A stretch of DNA of 53,499 nucleotides from Catellatospora vulcania (lineage in GTDB: Bacteria > Actinomycetota > Actinomycetes > Mycobacteriales > Micromonosporaceae). The notes beneath the pieces were generated by a model, which saw only the letters and a list, made by a program, of their open reading frames with translations, had not been told where the DNA came from and ran no database searches. Positions 31,079 through 39,317 of the stretch are shown here, in pieces; positions within the stretch are counted from its first letter, which is position 1, and every line of letters starts with the position of its first letter. The position numbers and the translations under genes were made by a program. The stretch spans positions 1 to 53,499 of the forward strand of contig NZ_ML769307.1 of assembly GCF_009720385.1 (NCBI RefSeq). Direction: 5' to 3'.

Positions 31079-32712
31079 TGTCCACACCGCTGGTACGGGT
31101 CGAGGACCTGCACGTCACCTTCCGTGCTCCGGGCCGCGACGTGGCCGCGGTGCGCGGCATCGGCTTCGAGATCCGCCGCGGAGAGTGCCTGGCGGTGGTC
31201 GGGGAGTCCGGGTCCGGCAAGAGCGTCACCGCGCGCACCCTCGTCGGGCTGGCCGGGCCGGGCGCGCACGTGCGTGCAGCGCGGCTGGACCTCGACGGCC
31301 GCGACGCGCGGGCGTTCTCGGCACGCCACTGGCGGCAGGTGCGCGGCCGGTTCGCGGGCCTGGTGCTGCAGGACGCGCTGGTGTCCCTGGACCCGCTGCG
31401 CACCGTCGGCGACGAGGTCGGCGAGGTGCTCGACGCGCACGGCCTGACGCCACGAAGGCAGCAGCCCGAACAGGTCCGGAGGCTGCTGGAACGGGTGCAC
31501 GTGCCGGAGCCGGATCGGCGCGCCCGCCAGTATCCGCATCAGCTGTCCGGTGGGCTGCGGCAGCGGGCACTGATCGCCTCGGCGCTGGCCGGCGAACCGT
31601 CGCTGATCATCGCCGACGAACCGACCACCGCCCTGGACGTCACCGTGCAGGCGCAGATCCTGCGGCTGCTGGGCGAACTGCGCGACGCGGGCGCGACCCT
31701 GCTGCTGATCAGCCATGACCTGTCGGTGGTGGCCCGGCTGGCCGACCGCATCCTGGTGATGCGCGACGGGGTCGTGGTCGAGTCCGGCGTGACCGCGCAG
31801 GTGCTGGGGGAGCCGCAGCATCCGTACACCCGGCTGCTGCTGGCTGCGGTGCCGTCGGCGGCCTCGCGGGGACGGCGGCTGTCGGCGCCGGTGACCACGC
31901 TGCCGCGCACCCTGCCGCCCGCGCCGGTGGACCCGTCGGTCACCGTGCTGTCCGCGACCGGGCTGCGCAAACGGTACGGCGCGCACGAGGTGGTGCGCGG
32001 CGTCGACCTGTCCATCGCCCGCGGCGAGACGCTGGGCCTGGTGGGGGAGTCCGGGTCCGGCAAGACCACGGTCGCCCAGTTGCTGTTCGGCACCGTCGCG
32101 GCCACCGAAGGGCAGGTCGGCTTCGAAGGCGTGCCGTGGGCGGGCGTGCCCGAGCGGGTACGCCGCCCGCTGCGCCGCCGCATGCAGCTGATCTCGCAGG
32201 ACCCGCTCGGCTCGTTCGACCCGCGCTACCCGGTGGAGCGGATCGTCGGCGAGGCCCTCGAACCGGGCCTGGACCGGCGTACCCGCCGGGACCGGGTGGT
32301 CGACCTGCTGGACCGGGTAGGGCTGGGCAGCGACCTGCTCGAACGGTATCCACGCCGGCTGTCCGGCGGACAGCGCCAGCGCGTCGCCATCGCCCGCGCC
32401 ATCGCGCCCCGGCCCAGCCTGCTGATCTGCGACGAACCGGTGTCCGCCCTGGACGTCTCGGTGCAGGCCCAGGTGCTGGACCTGCTGGCCGACATCCGGG
32501 CCGCCGACGGCACCGCACTGCTGTTCATCTCACACGACCTGGGAGTGGTGCACCACCTCGCCGACCGGGTCCTGGTCATGCACGACGGGCAGGTCGTCGA
32601 GCAGGGCCCGGTCGGCGACGTGTTCCACCACCCGCGCCACGCCTACACCCGCAGCCTCATCGACGCGCTGCCCACCCCGGCCGCCCGGCCCCAGCCGACG
32701 GGAGTGTCGTGA
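31078..32712 (+). CDS. ABC importer ATPase, two fused domains (DppD-DppF type)
   Basis: A 544-aa cytoplasmic motor with two complete nucleotide-binding domains in one chain. Domain 1: Walker A GESGSGKSV (about 42-50), signature SGGLRQRALIAS, Walker B LIIADEPTTALD. Domain 2: Walker A GESGSGKTT (about 323), signature LSGGQRQRVAIARAI, Walker B LLICDEPVSALD. Peptide importers usually split these into two genes; fused forms are common in Actinobacteria. It serves the two permeases upstream. Confidence 0.93.
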   Translation: MSTPLVRVEDLHVTFRAPGRDVAAVRGIGFEIRRGECLAVVGESGSGKSVTARTLVGLAGPGAHVRAARLDLDGRDARAFSARHWRQVRGRFAGLVLQDALVSLDPLRTVGDEVGEVLDAHGLTPRRQQPEQVRRLLERVHVPEPDRRARQYPHQLSGGLRQRALIASALAGEPSLIIADEPTTALDVTVQAQILRLLGELRDAGATLLLISHDLSVVARLADRILVMRDGVVVESGVTAQVLGEPQHPYTRLLLAAVPSAASRGRRLSAPVTTLPRTLPPAPVDPSVTVLSATGLRKRYGAHEVVRGVDLSIARGETLGLVGESGSGKTTVAQLLFGTVAATEGQVGFEGVPWAGVPERVRRPLRRRMQLISQDPLGSFDPRYPVERIVGEALEPGLDRRTRRDRVVDLLDRVGLGSDLLERYPRRLSGGQRQRVAIARAIAPRPSLLICDEPVSALDVSVQAQVLDLLADIRAADGTALLFISHDLGVVHHLADRVLVMHDGQVVEQGPVGDVFHHPRHAYTRSLIDALPTPAARPQPTGVS

Positions 32713-32882
32713 CCACCGACGAGCAGCGGCCACGCCGCGAGAAGTCCCCGCCCCACGACCCGCCGACGCGGGCCGAGTACGGCATCCGCCGGTCCGAGCC
32801 GGAGCCGGAGCCCTACACGCCCGCCGACACGTCGCTGGGCTGGTACGCGCAGACCGACTACCTGCGGTTCCTGGCCGCATGA
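32709..32882 (+). CDS. 57-aa uncharacterised protein of the sulfur operon
   Basis: GTG 32709 overlaps the ATPase stop (GTGA) and the frame ends 25 bases before the first LLM enzyme. The protein is charged and Pro-rich at the N-terminus (EQRPRREKSPPHDPP), has an acidic Glu-Pro repeat (SEPEPEPY) and ends in the aromatic SLGWYAQTDYLRFLAA. There is no signal peptide or transmembrane helix. Both-side coupling and in-frame codon bias argue that it is real. It might bind the ATPase or one of the flavin enzymes through the aromatic tail; this is only inference. Confidence 0.7.
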   Translation: MTTDEQRPRREKSPPHDPPTRAEYGIRRSEPEPEPYTPADTSLGWYAQTDYLRFLAA

Positions 32883-32907
32883 CCTGTCCGCCCCCGGGGG
32901 AGACCGC

Positions 32908-33963
32908 ATGAAGTTCCTGCTCATCACACTGATCACGCACCTGCCACACCCGGTGACGGGGGAACTGGCCGACACCACGGCCCGGTTCCGGGAGGTCGTC
33001 GACAACGCCGTGCTGGCCGAACAACTCGGCTTCGACGGCTACGGCGTCGGCGAGCGCCACGAGCGGCCGTTCATCTCGTCGTCGCCGCCGGTGGTGCTCA
33101 GCCACATCGCCGCGAAGACCAGCACGATCCGGCTGTTCACCGCGGTCACCACGCTGAGCCTGCTGGACCCGGTGCGCGCCTACGAGGACTACGCGACGCT
33201 GGACCACCTGTCCGGCGGCCGCCTGGAACTGATCATCGGCAAGGGCAACGGGGCCGCGCAGGCGCAGCTGTTCCACGTCACCGCCGACGACCAGTGGGAC
33301 CGCAACCGCGAGTCCTACGAGCTGTTCCGGCGCCTGTGGCGCGAGGACAAGGTCACCTGGGAGGGCCGGTTCCGGCCGTCGCTGACCGAGGCCGAGACCT
33401 GGCCGCGCCCGCTGCAGCGGCCGATCCGGGTCTGGCACGGCAGCGCCACCAGCCGCGAGTCGGTCGACCTGGCCGCCCGTTACGGCGACCCGCTGTTCTC
33501 GGCCAACGTCAGCAACCCGGTCGAGCCGTACGCCGAGCTGATCGCCTACTACCGGCAGCAGTGGGAGCACTACGGACACGACCCGAAGGACGCCCTGGTC
33601 GGCGCGGGCACCGCGGGCTACTACGCGGCCCGGCGCTCGCAGGACGCGATCGCGGTGTACCGGCCGATCTTCGAGGCGCGGCAGGCCGCGTTCCAGCGGC
33701 TGGGCGTGCCGCTGGTGTTCACCAGCCTGGAGGACGCGATCGAGCGCAGCTCGATCCTGGTCGGCAGCCCGCAGCAGATCATCGACAAGGTCCACCGCTA
33801 CCACAAGCAGCTCGGCCACGAGGTGATGCATCTGAGTGCCGACCGCGACGGCCTGACCCCCGAGCAGCACCGGGCCAACCTCGAACTGTTCCAGAGCGAC
33901 ATCGCACCGGTGCTGCGCCGCGACATCCCCAGCCGTCCGTTCCCGACCGTCCCGGCGTCCTGA
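32908..33963 (+). CDS. LLM-class FMN-dependent monooxygenase (luciferase-like) 1
   Basis: A 351-aa soluble TIM-barrel enzyme of the bacterial luciferase family, which uses FMNH2 and O2. ATG 32908 follows GGGGGAGA. Family marks: AEQLGFDGYGVGERHE (about 37-52), TSTIRLFTAVTTLSLLDPVRAYEDYATLDHLSGG-like middle and LVGSPQQIIDKVHRYHKQLG (about 287-306). No reductase domain is present. Together with a second copy and an importer it likely oxidises an imported sulfur compound to release sulfite or cleave a C-S bond; the exact substrate cannot be read from sequence. Confidence 0.9.
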   Translation: MKFLLITLITHLPHPVTGELADTTARFREVVDNAVLAEQLGFDGYGVGERHERPFISSSPPVVLSHIAAKTSTIRLFTAVTTLSLLDPVRAYEDYATLDHLSGGRLELIIGKGNGAAQAQLFHVTADDQWDRNRESYELFRRLWREDKVTWEGRFRPSLTEAETWPRPLQRPIRVWHGSATSRESVDLAARYGDPLFSANVSNPVEPYAELIAYYRQQWEHYGHDPKDALVGAGTAGYYAARRSQDAIAVYRPIFEARQAAFQRLGVPLVFTSLEDAIERSSILVGSPQQIIDKVHRYHKQLGHEVMHLSADRDGLTPEQHRANLELFQSDIAPVLRRDIPSRPFPTVPAS

Positions 33964-33990
33964 GCGCCACCGTATCCGGAGGAGCCCCTC

Positions 33991-35127
33991 ATGCCCGTTC
34001 CGTTGTCCGTGCTCGATCTGTCGCCCGTGCTGTCCGGCGGGGACGTGCCCGCCGCGCTGCGCAACAGCCTCGACCTGGCCAGGCAGGCGGAGAGCTTCGG
34101 GTACGCCCGCTACTGGGTCGCCGAGCACCACTTCACCGAGGGCGTCGCCAGCGCGCAGCCGGCGGTGCTGCTGGCCGCGATCGCGGCGGCGACCAGCACG
34201 ATCCGGGTCGGTTCCGGGGCGGTGCAGACCGGCCACCAGACGCCGCTGTCGGTGGTGGAGCAGTTCGGCATGCTGGATGCGCTGTACCCGGGGCGGGTGG
34301 ACCTGGGCCTGGGCCGTTCCGGGCAGCGCCGGGTCGAGGCGTTGCAGGAGCTGGCCGATCAGGCGCAGCGCCCGGCCCCGAAGCCCCCTGCGCCGGCGCG
34401 GGTCGTCGACGGGCTGCTGATCCCGTCGCCGTTCTCGTTCGCGCACCTGGTGGCTTCGCCGCGGTGGGCGCTGTACGCACGGCTGCTGCAGCAGCCCGGG
34501 GCGCAGTCGCCGGGCTTCACCGAGCAGGTGCAGGAGATCGAGGACCTGCTCGGCGAGGGCGTCCGCGACGACGAGGGCACCGTGGCCCGCGCGATTCCCG
34601 GTGCGGGGGCGCGGCCGGAGCTGTGGATCCTGGGCAGCAGCGGTGGGGAGAGCGCGCAGGTCGCCGGGGCGCGCGGGCTGCCGTTCGCGGCGAACTACCA
34701 CGTGAGCCCGTCGGCGGTGCTGGAGGCGGTGGAGGCCTACCGGGCCGCGTTCCGGCCCTCGGCGCGGCTGGCGAAGCCATGGGTGATGGTGTCGGTGGAC
34801 GTGGTGGTGGCCGAGGACGCCGAGCAGGCCCGCCATCACGCGTCGCCGTACGGGCTGTGGGTGCGCAGCATCCGGGCCGGTGGCGGGGCGATCCCGTTTC
34901 CGACGCCGGAGCAGGCGGCCGCGTTCGAGTGGCCCGAACAGGACCGGGCGCTGGTGGCCGACCGGGTCGACACGCAGTTCGTGGGCACCCCGGAGCAGGT
35001 GGCGGGGCAGCTGGCGACGCTGCAGCGGGTGACCGGCGCGGACGAGCTGCTCATCACCACGATCACGCACGACCACGCGGTGCGGGTGCGCTCGTTCGAG
35101 CTGCTGGCCAAGGAGTGGCTGGGCTAG
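33991..35127 (+). CDS. LLM-class FMN-dependent monooxygenase 2 (MsnO8-like)
   Basis: A 378-aa luciferase-fold enzyme. ATG 33991 follows GGAGGAG. The start PLSVLDLSPVLSGG and RYWVAEHHFTEGVASAQPAVL are typical of the subgroup annotated MsnO8-type oxidoreductase; further marks are GRVDLGLGRSGQRR and FVGTPEQVAGQLATLQRVTG. It ends the first operon: a GC-rich hairpin starts eight bases after its stop. Probably works on the same imported material as enzyme 1 or its product. Confidence 0.9.
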   Translation: MPVPLSVLDLSPVLSGGDVPAALRNSLDLARQAESFGYARYWVAEHHFTEGVASAQPAVLLAAIAAATSTIRVGSGAVQTGHQTPLSVVEQFGMLDALYPGRVDLGLGRSGQRRVEALQELADQAQRPAPKPPAPARVVDGLLIPSPFSFAHLVASPRWALYARLLQQPGAQSPGFTEQVQEIEDLLGEGVRDDEGTVARAIPGAGARPELWILGSSGGESAQVAGARGLPFAANYHVSPSAVLEAVEAYRAAFRPSARLAKPWVMVSVDVVVAEDAEQARHHASPYGLWVRSIRAGGGAIPFPTPEQAAAFEWPEQDRALVADRVDTQFVGTPEQVAGQLATLQRVTGADELLITTITHDHAVRVRSFELLAKEWLG

Positions 35128-35134
35128 TTCCTGC

Positions 35135-35162
35135 GGGGCCGTCTCGCGGGTAGCGGCCCCTT
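35135..35162 (+). terminator. Terminator of the first sulfur operon
   Basis: GGGGCCG (35135-35141) pairs with CGGCCCC (35154-35160), followed by TT. It separates the family-5 importer operon from the amino-acid-type importer operon. Confidence 0.65.
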
Positions 35163-35169
35163 CAGCTGC

Positions 35170-35203
35170 AATTCCTATTTAGCAGATAGAACTTATAGGA
35201 ATT
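35170..35203. promoter_or_regulatory. Inverted repeat AATTCCTAT-N16-ATAGGAATT, candidate sulfur operator
   Basis: A perfect 9-bp inverted repeat (35170-35178 and 35195-35203) in an AT-rich island of otherwise GC-rich DNA. It sits 50-83 bp before the permease start. TATAGG or similar hexamers inside could be the -10 box, so a bound regulator would block it. GGAATT also occurs at the 44-47 kb importer. Confidence 0.6.
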
Positions 35204-35217
35204 CACAAACGAGGCTT

Positions 35218-35256
35218 ATGTTCATGTTCATCCACAATCGTCGGAGGTACTGGTGA
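35218..35256 (+). CDS. 12-aa mini-ORF coupled to the amino-acid-type permease
   Basis: ATG 35218 encodes MFMFIHNRRRYW and its TGA overlaps the permease GTG (GTGA). Its CGG-AGG codons contain the permease ribosome site, so ribosomes reading it would cover then free that site. It has a weak GAGG three bases upstream. It may regulate or simply couple translation. Confidence 0.4.
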   Translation: MFMFIHNRRRYW

Positions 35257-36227
35257 GTCTCCTGTCCAGCCCTTCCCGGGAGAGTGCCGATCCTCCGAAA
35301 GGCGAGGCGGCCGCTGCCGGACAACCCGCGCTGACCGTGGTGCCCGCCCGGCACCCGTGGCGGTGGGTCGCGACCGCGGCCGCCGCCGTGCTCGCCGCCC
35401 AGTTCATCCACGGCCTGGCCACCAACCCGGGCTGGGACTGGCCCACCTTCGCCGGGTACTTCTTCGAGAAGTCCGTGATGGAGGCGCTGCTGGTCACCCT
35501 GCAGCTCACCTTCGCCGGAGCAGCCCTGGGCTTCCTCGGCGGCATCGTGCTGGCCGCGATGCGGCTGTCCAAGAGCCCGGTGCTGCAGGCGTTCAGCTGG
35601 ACCTTCGTCTGGGTGTTCCGGTCGGTGCCGCTGATCGTGCAGCTGCTGTTCTGGGCCAACCTCGGCTACCTCTACCAGACACTGCAGTTCGGCATCCCGT
35701 TCGGGCCCGGCTTCGCGCAGGTCGAGACGGTGCACCTGATCAGCTCGCTGGGCGCGGCGCTGCTCGGCCTGGCGCTGCACGAAGCCGCGTACGCCGCCGA
35801 GATCGTGCGCTCCGGCATCATCTCGGTGGACCAGGGCCAGCTGGAGGCGGCCGCCGCGCTGGGCATCCCGCGCGGGCGGCAGTTCCGCCGCATCCTGCTG
35901 CCGCAGGCGATGCGGGCCATCCTGCCCAGCGCCGCCAACGAGCTGATCAACCTGCTCAAGAGCACCTCGGTGGTGTACGTGCTGGCCATCGGCGAGCTGT
36001 TCTACCAGGTGCAGGTCGTGTACGGCCGCAACGGCCGGGTGGTCGCGCTGCTCATGGTCGCCACCGTCTGGTACGTCATCCTCACCGCGCTGCTGTCGGT
36101 GCTGCAGTTCTACGTGGAGCGCCACTTCGCCCGCGGCGCGCTGCGCACCCTGCCGCCGACCCCGCTGCAGCGGCTGCGCGCCGCGGTGTCGGGCGGCGTA
36201 CGCCTGGACAGCGGAGCGTCACGATGA
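35253..36227 (+). CDS. Polar-amino-acid ABC importer permease (HisM/GlnP type)
   Basis: A 324-aa membrane protein. GTG 35253 follows GGAGG by five bases. After a 40-residue cytoplasmic Pro/Ala-rich start and one helix, the HisM domain shows VTLQLTFAGAALGFLGG, WVFRSVPLIVQLLFW and the EAA loop EAAAALGIPRGRQFRRILLP (about 207-226). The next gene overlaps its stop (ATGA). Such importers carry cystine, S-substituted cysteines or other amino acids; the context favours sulfur compounds. Confidence 0.92.
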   Translation: MSLLSSPSRESADPPKGEAAAAGQPALTVVPARHPWRWVATAAAAVLAAQFIHGLATNPGWDWPTFAGYFFEKSVMEALLVTLQLTFAGAALGFLGGIVLAAMRLSKSPVLQAFSWTFVWVFRSVPLIVQLLFWANLGYLYQTLQFGIPFGPGFAQVETVHLISSLGAALLGLALHEAAYAAEIVRSGIISVDQGQLEAAAALGIPRGRQFRRILLPQAMRAILPSAANELINLLKSTSVVYVLAIGELFYQVQVVYGRNGRVVALLMVATVWYVILTALLSVLQFYVERHFARGALRTLPPTPLQRLRAAVSGGVRLDSGASR

Positions 36228-36991
36228 GCGCCCCCATGGTCGAGGTGCGCGGCGTGCACAAGTCGTTCGGCACCCACGAGGTGCTGCACGACGTGGACCT
36301 CAGCGTGGAAGCCGGCAGCGTGACCGCGATCCTGGGCCCCTCCGGATCGGGCAAGTCCACGCTGCTGCGTGTGATCAACCACCTGGAGAAGGTGGACCGC
36401 GGCCTGGTCAGCGTCGACGGCGAGCTCATCGGCTACCGCCGTGTCGGCGACCGGCTGCACGAGCTGTCCGAGCGGCAGGTGCTGCGTCAGCGGGTGCACC
36501 TCGGCTTCGTGTTCCAGAACTTCAACCTGTTCCCGCACCTGACCGCGCTGCAGAACGTCGCCGAGGCGCCGATCTCGGCCCAGCGGCGGCCGAAGGCGCA
36601 GGTGTACGAGCAGGCGCAGCGGCTGCTCGACCGGGTCGGCCTGGCCGACAAGACCCACGCCTACCCGCGCCAGCTGTCCGGGGGGCAGCAGCAGCGCGTC
36701 GCCATCGCCCGCGCGCTGGCCCTGGAGCCCAAGGTGCTGCTGTTCGACGAACCCACCTCGGCCCTGGACCCCGAGCTGGTCGGCGAGGTGCTCGACGTGG
36801 TCCGCGAGCTGGCCCGCACCGGCACCACGATGATCATCGTCACGCACGAGGTCGGCTTCGCCCGCGAGATCGCTGACACCGTCGTCTTCCTCGACGCCGG
36901 CCGCGTCGTCGAGCACGGGCCGCCCGCGCAGGTCCTCGACGCTCCGCGGCACGAGCGCACACGCAACTTCCTGTCCCGCGTCCTGCACTGA
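36224..36991 (+). CDS. Polar-amino-acid ABC importer ATPase (GlnQ/HisP type)
   Basis: A 255-aa cytoplasmic ATPase. ATG 36224 overlaps the permease stop. Walker A GPSGSGKST (about 38-46), Q-loop FQNFNLFPHLT, signature LSGGQQQRVAIARALAL and Walker B LLFDEPTSALDPELVGEVL, then the switch His in VTHEVGF. All catalytic residues are present. It powers the permease upstream with the binding protein downstream. Confidence 0.94.
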   Translation: MSAPMVEVRGVHKSFGTHEVLHDVDLSVEAGSVTAILGPSGSGKSTLLRVINHLEKVDRGLVSVDGELIGYRRVGDRLHELSERQVLRQRVHLGFVFQNFNLFPHLTALQNVAEAPISAQRRPKAQVYEQAQRLLDRVGLADKTHAYPRQLSGGQQQRVAIARALALEPKVLLFDEPTSALDPELVGEVLDVVRELARTGTTMIIVTHEVGFAREIADTVVFLDAGRVVEHGPPAQVLDAPRHERTRNFLSRVLH

Positions 36992-37047
36992 ACCCGCGCC
37001 CGGCCCCGGCCGGGCCGGCCTGACCCCTGAAGTCCCCGAGGAGAACG

Positions 37048-38025
37048 ATGAGAAGGACATTTGCCCTCACCGCGGCGGCACTGCTGCTCGGCCTGAGCGC
37101 CTGCGCCGCGCCGGAGGAGGCCCCGCGCGGCCCGGCCCCGTCGGGCGCGGCCGCGTCCGCGGCCGCGGGCATCAACGACTCACCGCAACAGAACCGGATT
37201 GTGCCGGCCAAGGTGGACCAGATCGCCGGCCTGGTGCCCGAGGCGGTCCGCAAGGACGGCAAGCTGATCATCGGCGTAGGTGCGGCCGCGTCCGGCTTCC
37301 CGCCGCTGGCGTTCACCGCCACCGACAACAAGACCCTGATCGGCAGCGAGCCCGACGTCGCCGTCGCCATCGCCGGGGTGCTCGGCCTGGAGCCGGTGCT
37401 GGAGAACACCTCCTGGGAGAACCTGTTCATCGGCCTGGACTCCGGCAAGTACCACGTCGGCTCGTCCAACATCACCGTCACCGAGCTGCGCAAGCAGAAG
37501 TACGACTTCGCCACCTACCGGCTGGACAACCTCGGATTCGAGGCGAGGAAGGGCTCCGGCCTGACGGTCACCAAGCCGGCCGACGTGGCGGGCAAGCGCG
37601 TCGCCGTCAGCTCCGGCACCAACCAGGAGAAGATCCTCGTCGAGTGGAGCAAGGCCGCCGAGCAGCAGGGCCTCAAGCCGGTCGACATCAAGTACTACCA
37701 GACCAACCAGGCCGTCTACCTGGCGCTGAGCTCCGGCCAGATCGACCTGTACCTCGGCCCGAACCCCGGTGTGGCGTACCACGTCGCGGTGGCCGGGGAG
37801 ACCGAGATCGTCGGCACCTACTCCGGGGCGGGCGCGAACCTGCAGGGCAAGATCGCGCTGACCACCAAGAAGGACAGCGGCCTGGTGCAGGCCCTGGCGG
37901 CGGCACTCAACGAGCTGATCCGCACCGGCGACTACGCCAAGATCCTCGACCGGTGGAACCTGAAGAACGAGGCCGTGGCCACCTCCGAGGTCAACCCGCC
38001 CGGCCTGCCCATCGACGGCAAGTGA
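37048..38025 (+). CDS. Polar-amino-acid ABC importer binding lipoprotein
   Basis: A 325-aa lipoprotein. ATG 37048 follows GAGGAG. The signal peptide ends at lipobox LSAC (Cys about 19), then an Ala/Pro-rich linker of about 35 residues leads to the SBP_bac_3 fold: KLIIGVGAAASGFPPLAFTA, GSEPDVAVAIAGVLG and KRVAVSSGTNQEKIL. A strong hairpin follows its stop, which would let this gene's mRNA accumulate above the enzymes downstream, common for binding proteins. Confidence 0.92.
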   Translation: MRRTFALTAAALLLGLSACAAPEEAPRGPAPSGAAASAAAGINDSPQQNRIVPAKVDQIAGLVPEAVRKDGKLIIGVGAAASGFPPLAFTATDNKTLIGSEPDVAVAIAGVLGLEPVLENTSWENLFIGLDSGKYHVGSSNITVTELRKQKYDFATYRLDNLGFEARKGSGLTVTKPADVAGKRVAVSSGTNQEKILVEWSKAAEQQGLKPVDIKYYQTNQAVYLALSSGQIDLYLGPNPGVAYHVAVAGETEIVGTYSGAGANLQGKIALTTKKDSGLVQALAAALNELIRTGDYAKILDRWNLKNEAVATSEVNPPGLPIDGK

Positions 38026-38028
38026 ACC

Positions 38029-38068
38029 GCGGCGGCCCCGGCGGACCGCTCGCCGCCGGGGCCGCCGC
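38029..38068 (+). terminator. Strong intra-operon hairpin after the binding-protein gene
   Basis: GCGGCGGCCCCGGCGG (38029-38044) pairs perfectly over 16 bp with 38053-38068, with an eight-base loop. It begins four bases after the stop codon at 38023-38025. It could act as a partial terminator or RNA stabiliser. Confidence 0.7.
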
Positions 38069-38098
38069 ACCGACCCGACGAACCAAGGAGAAACGGCG

Positions 38099-39301
38099 AT
38101 GGCCTCACCCCTCCCGCTGCACCTCGCGGTGGCCCTCGACGGCGCGGGCTGGCACCCGGCCGCCTGGCGGCTGCCCGACGCCCGCCCGTCCGAACTGCTG
38201 ACCGCCGGGTACTGGACCGACCTGGTCACCGAGGCCGAGCGCGGCCTGCTCGACTTCGTCACCATCGAGGACGGCCTCGGCCTGCAGTCGTCCTACCCCG
38301 ACCGGCTCGACGGGCGCACCGACCAGGTCCGCGGCCGCCTCGACGCGGTCCTCACCGCCGCCCGCATCGCGCCGCTGACCAGCCACATCGGACTGGTGCC
38401 GACCGCCACCACGACGCACACCGAGCCGTTCCACATCGCCAAGGCCCTGGCCACCCTGGACTACGTCAGCCTCGGCCGGGCCGGGTGGCGGGTGCAGGTC
38501 TCCGGACGGCCCGACGAGGCCGCGCACTTCGGCCGCCGCCACATCCCGCAGCTGAAGATCGAGGACTTCACCGACCCGGCCGTGCTCGCCTTCGTCAACG
38601 AGCTGTTCGACGAGGCCGCCGACTTCGCCGAGGTGGTCCGGCGGCTGTGGGACAGCTGGGAGGACGACGCCGAGATCCGCGACGTGGCCACCGGCCGTTT
38701 CATCGACATCGCCAAGCTGCACCACATCGACTTCGAGGGCCCGCGGTTCAGCGTGCGCGGCCCGTCGATCACCCCGCGCCCGCCGCAGGGCCAGCCGCTG
38801 GTCACCTCCCTCGCCCACTCGACGATCCCGTACCGGCTGGGCGCCCGCGCGGCCGACGTCGTCTACATCACCCCCGCCGACGCCGACATCGCACGGGCGA
38901 CCGTCGCCGAGATCCGCGAACTGCAGGCCGAGGCCGGCCGGGCCGAGCAGACCGTGCACGTGTTCGCCGACCTGGTCGTGTTCCTCGGCGACACCGACGC
39001 TGCCGCCGCCGCCGGGCGGGCGCGGCTGGAGGAGCTGGCCGGGGCCGCGTACGCCAGCGACGCCCCGATCTTCACCGGCACCCCGCAGAGCCTGGCCGAC
39101 CAACTGCTGGCCTGGCAGGACGCGGGGCTGACCGGATACCGGCTGCGCCCCGCGACACTGCCCGGCGACCTGCACGCCATCACCCGCGGGCTGGTGCCGG
39201 AACTGCAGCGCCGCGGCGCGTTCCGCACCGCCTACCCGGGCGGCACCCTGCGCAGCCTGCTCGGGCTGCCCCGGCCCGCCAACCGCTACGCCACCGTGTG
39301 A
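38099..39301 (+). CDS. LLM-class FMN-dependent monooxygenase 3
   Basis: A 400-aa luciferase-fold enzyme. ATG 38099 follows AAGGAGAAA. Family marks: GLLDFVTIEDGLGLQSS (about 46-62), HIGLVPTATTTHTEPFHIAK and LATLDYVSLGRAGWRVQ (about 117-133), close to the NtaA subgroup layout but with a long acidic middle insert (about 150-190). It lies 16 bases before the NtaA-type enzyme and is probably its partner in stepwise oxidation of an imported thioether or sulfonate. Confidence 0.88.
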   Translation: MASPLPLHLAVALDGAGWHPAAWRLPDARPSELLTAGYWTDLVTEAERGLLDFVTIEDGLGLQSSYPDRLDGRTDQVRGRLDAVLTAARIAPLTSHIGLVPTATTTHTEPFHIAKALATLDYVSLGRAGWRVQVSGRPDEAAHFGRRHIPQLKIEDFTDPAVLAFVNELFDEAADFAEVVRRLWDSWEDDAEIRDVATGRFIDIAKLHHIDFEGPRFSVRGPSITPRPPQGQPLVTSLAHSTIPYRLGARAADVVYITPADADIARATVAEIRELQAEAGRAEQTVHVFADLVVFLGDTDAAAAAGRARLEELAGAAYASDAPIFTGTPQSLADQLLAWQDAGLTGYRLRPATLPGDLHAITRGLVPELQRRGAFRTAYPGGTLRSLLGLPRPANRYATV

Positions 39302-39317
39302 CCACCAGGAGCGCGCC

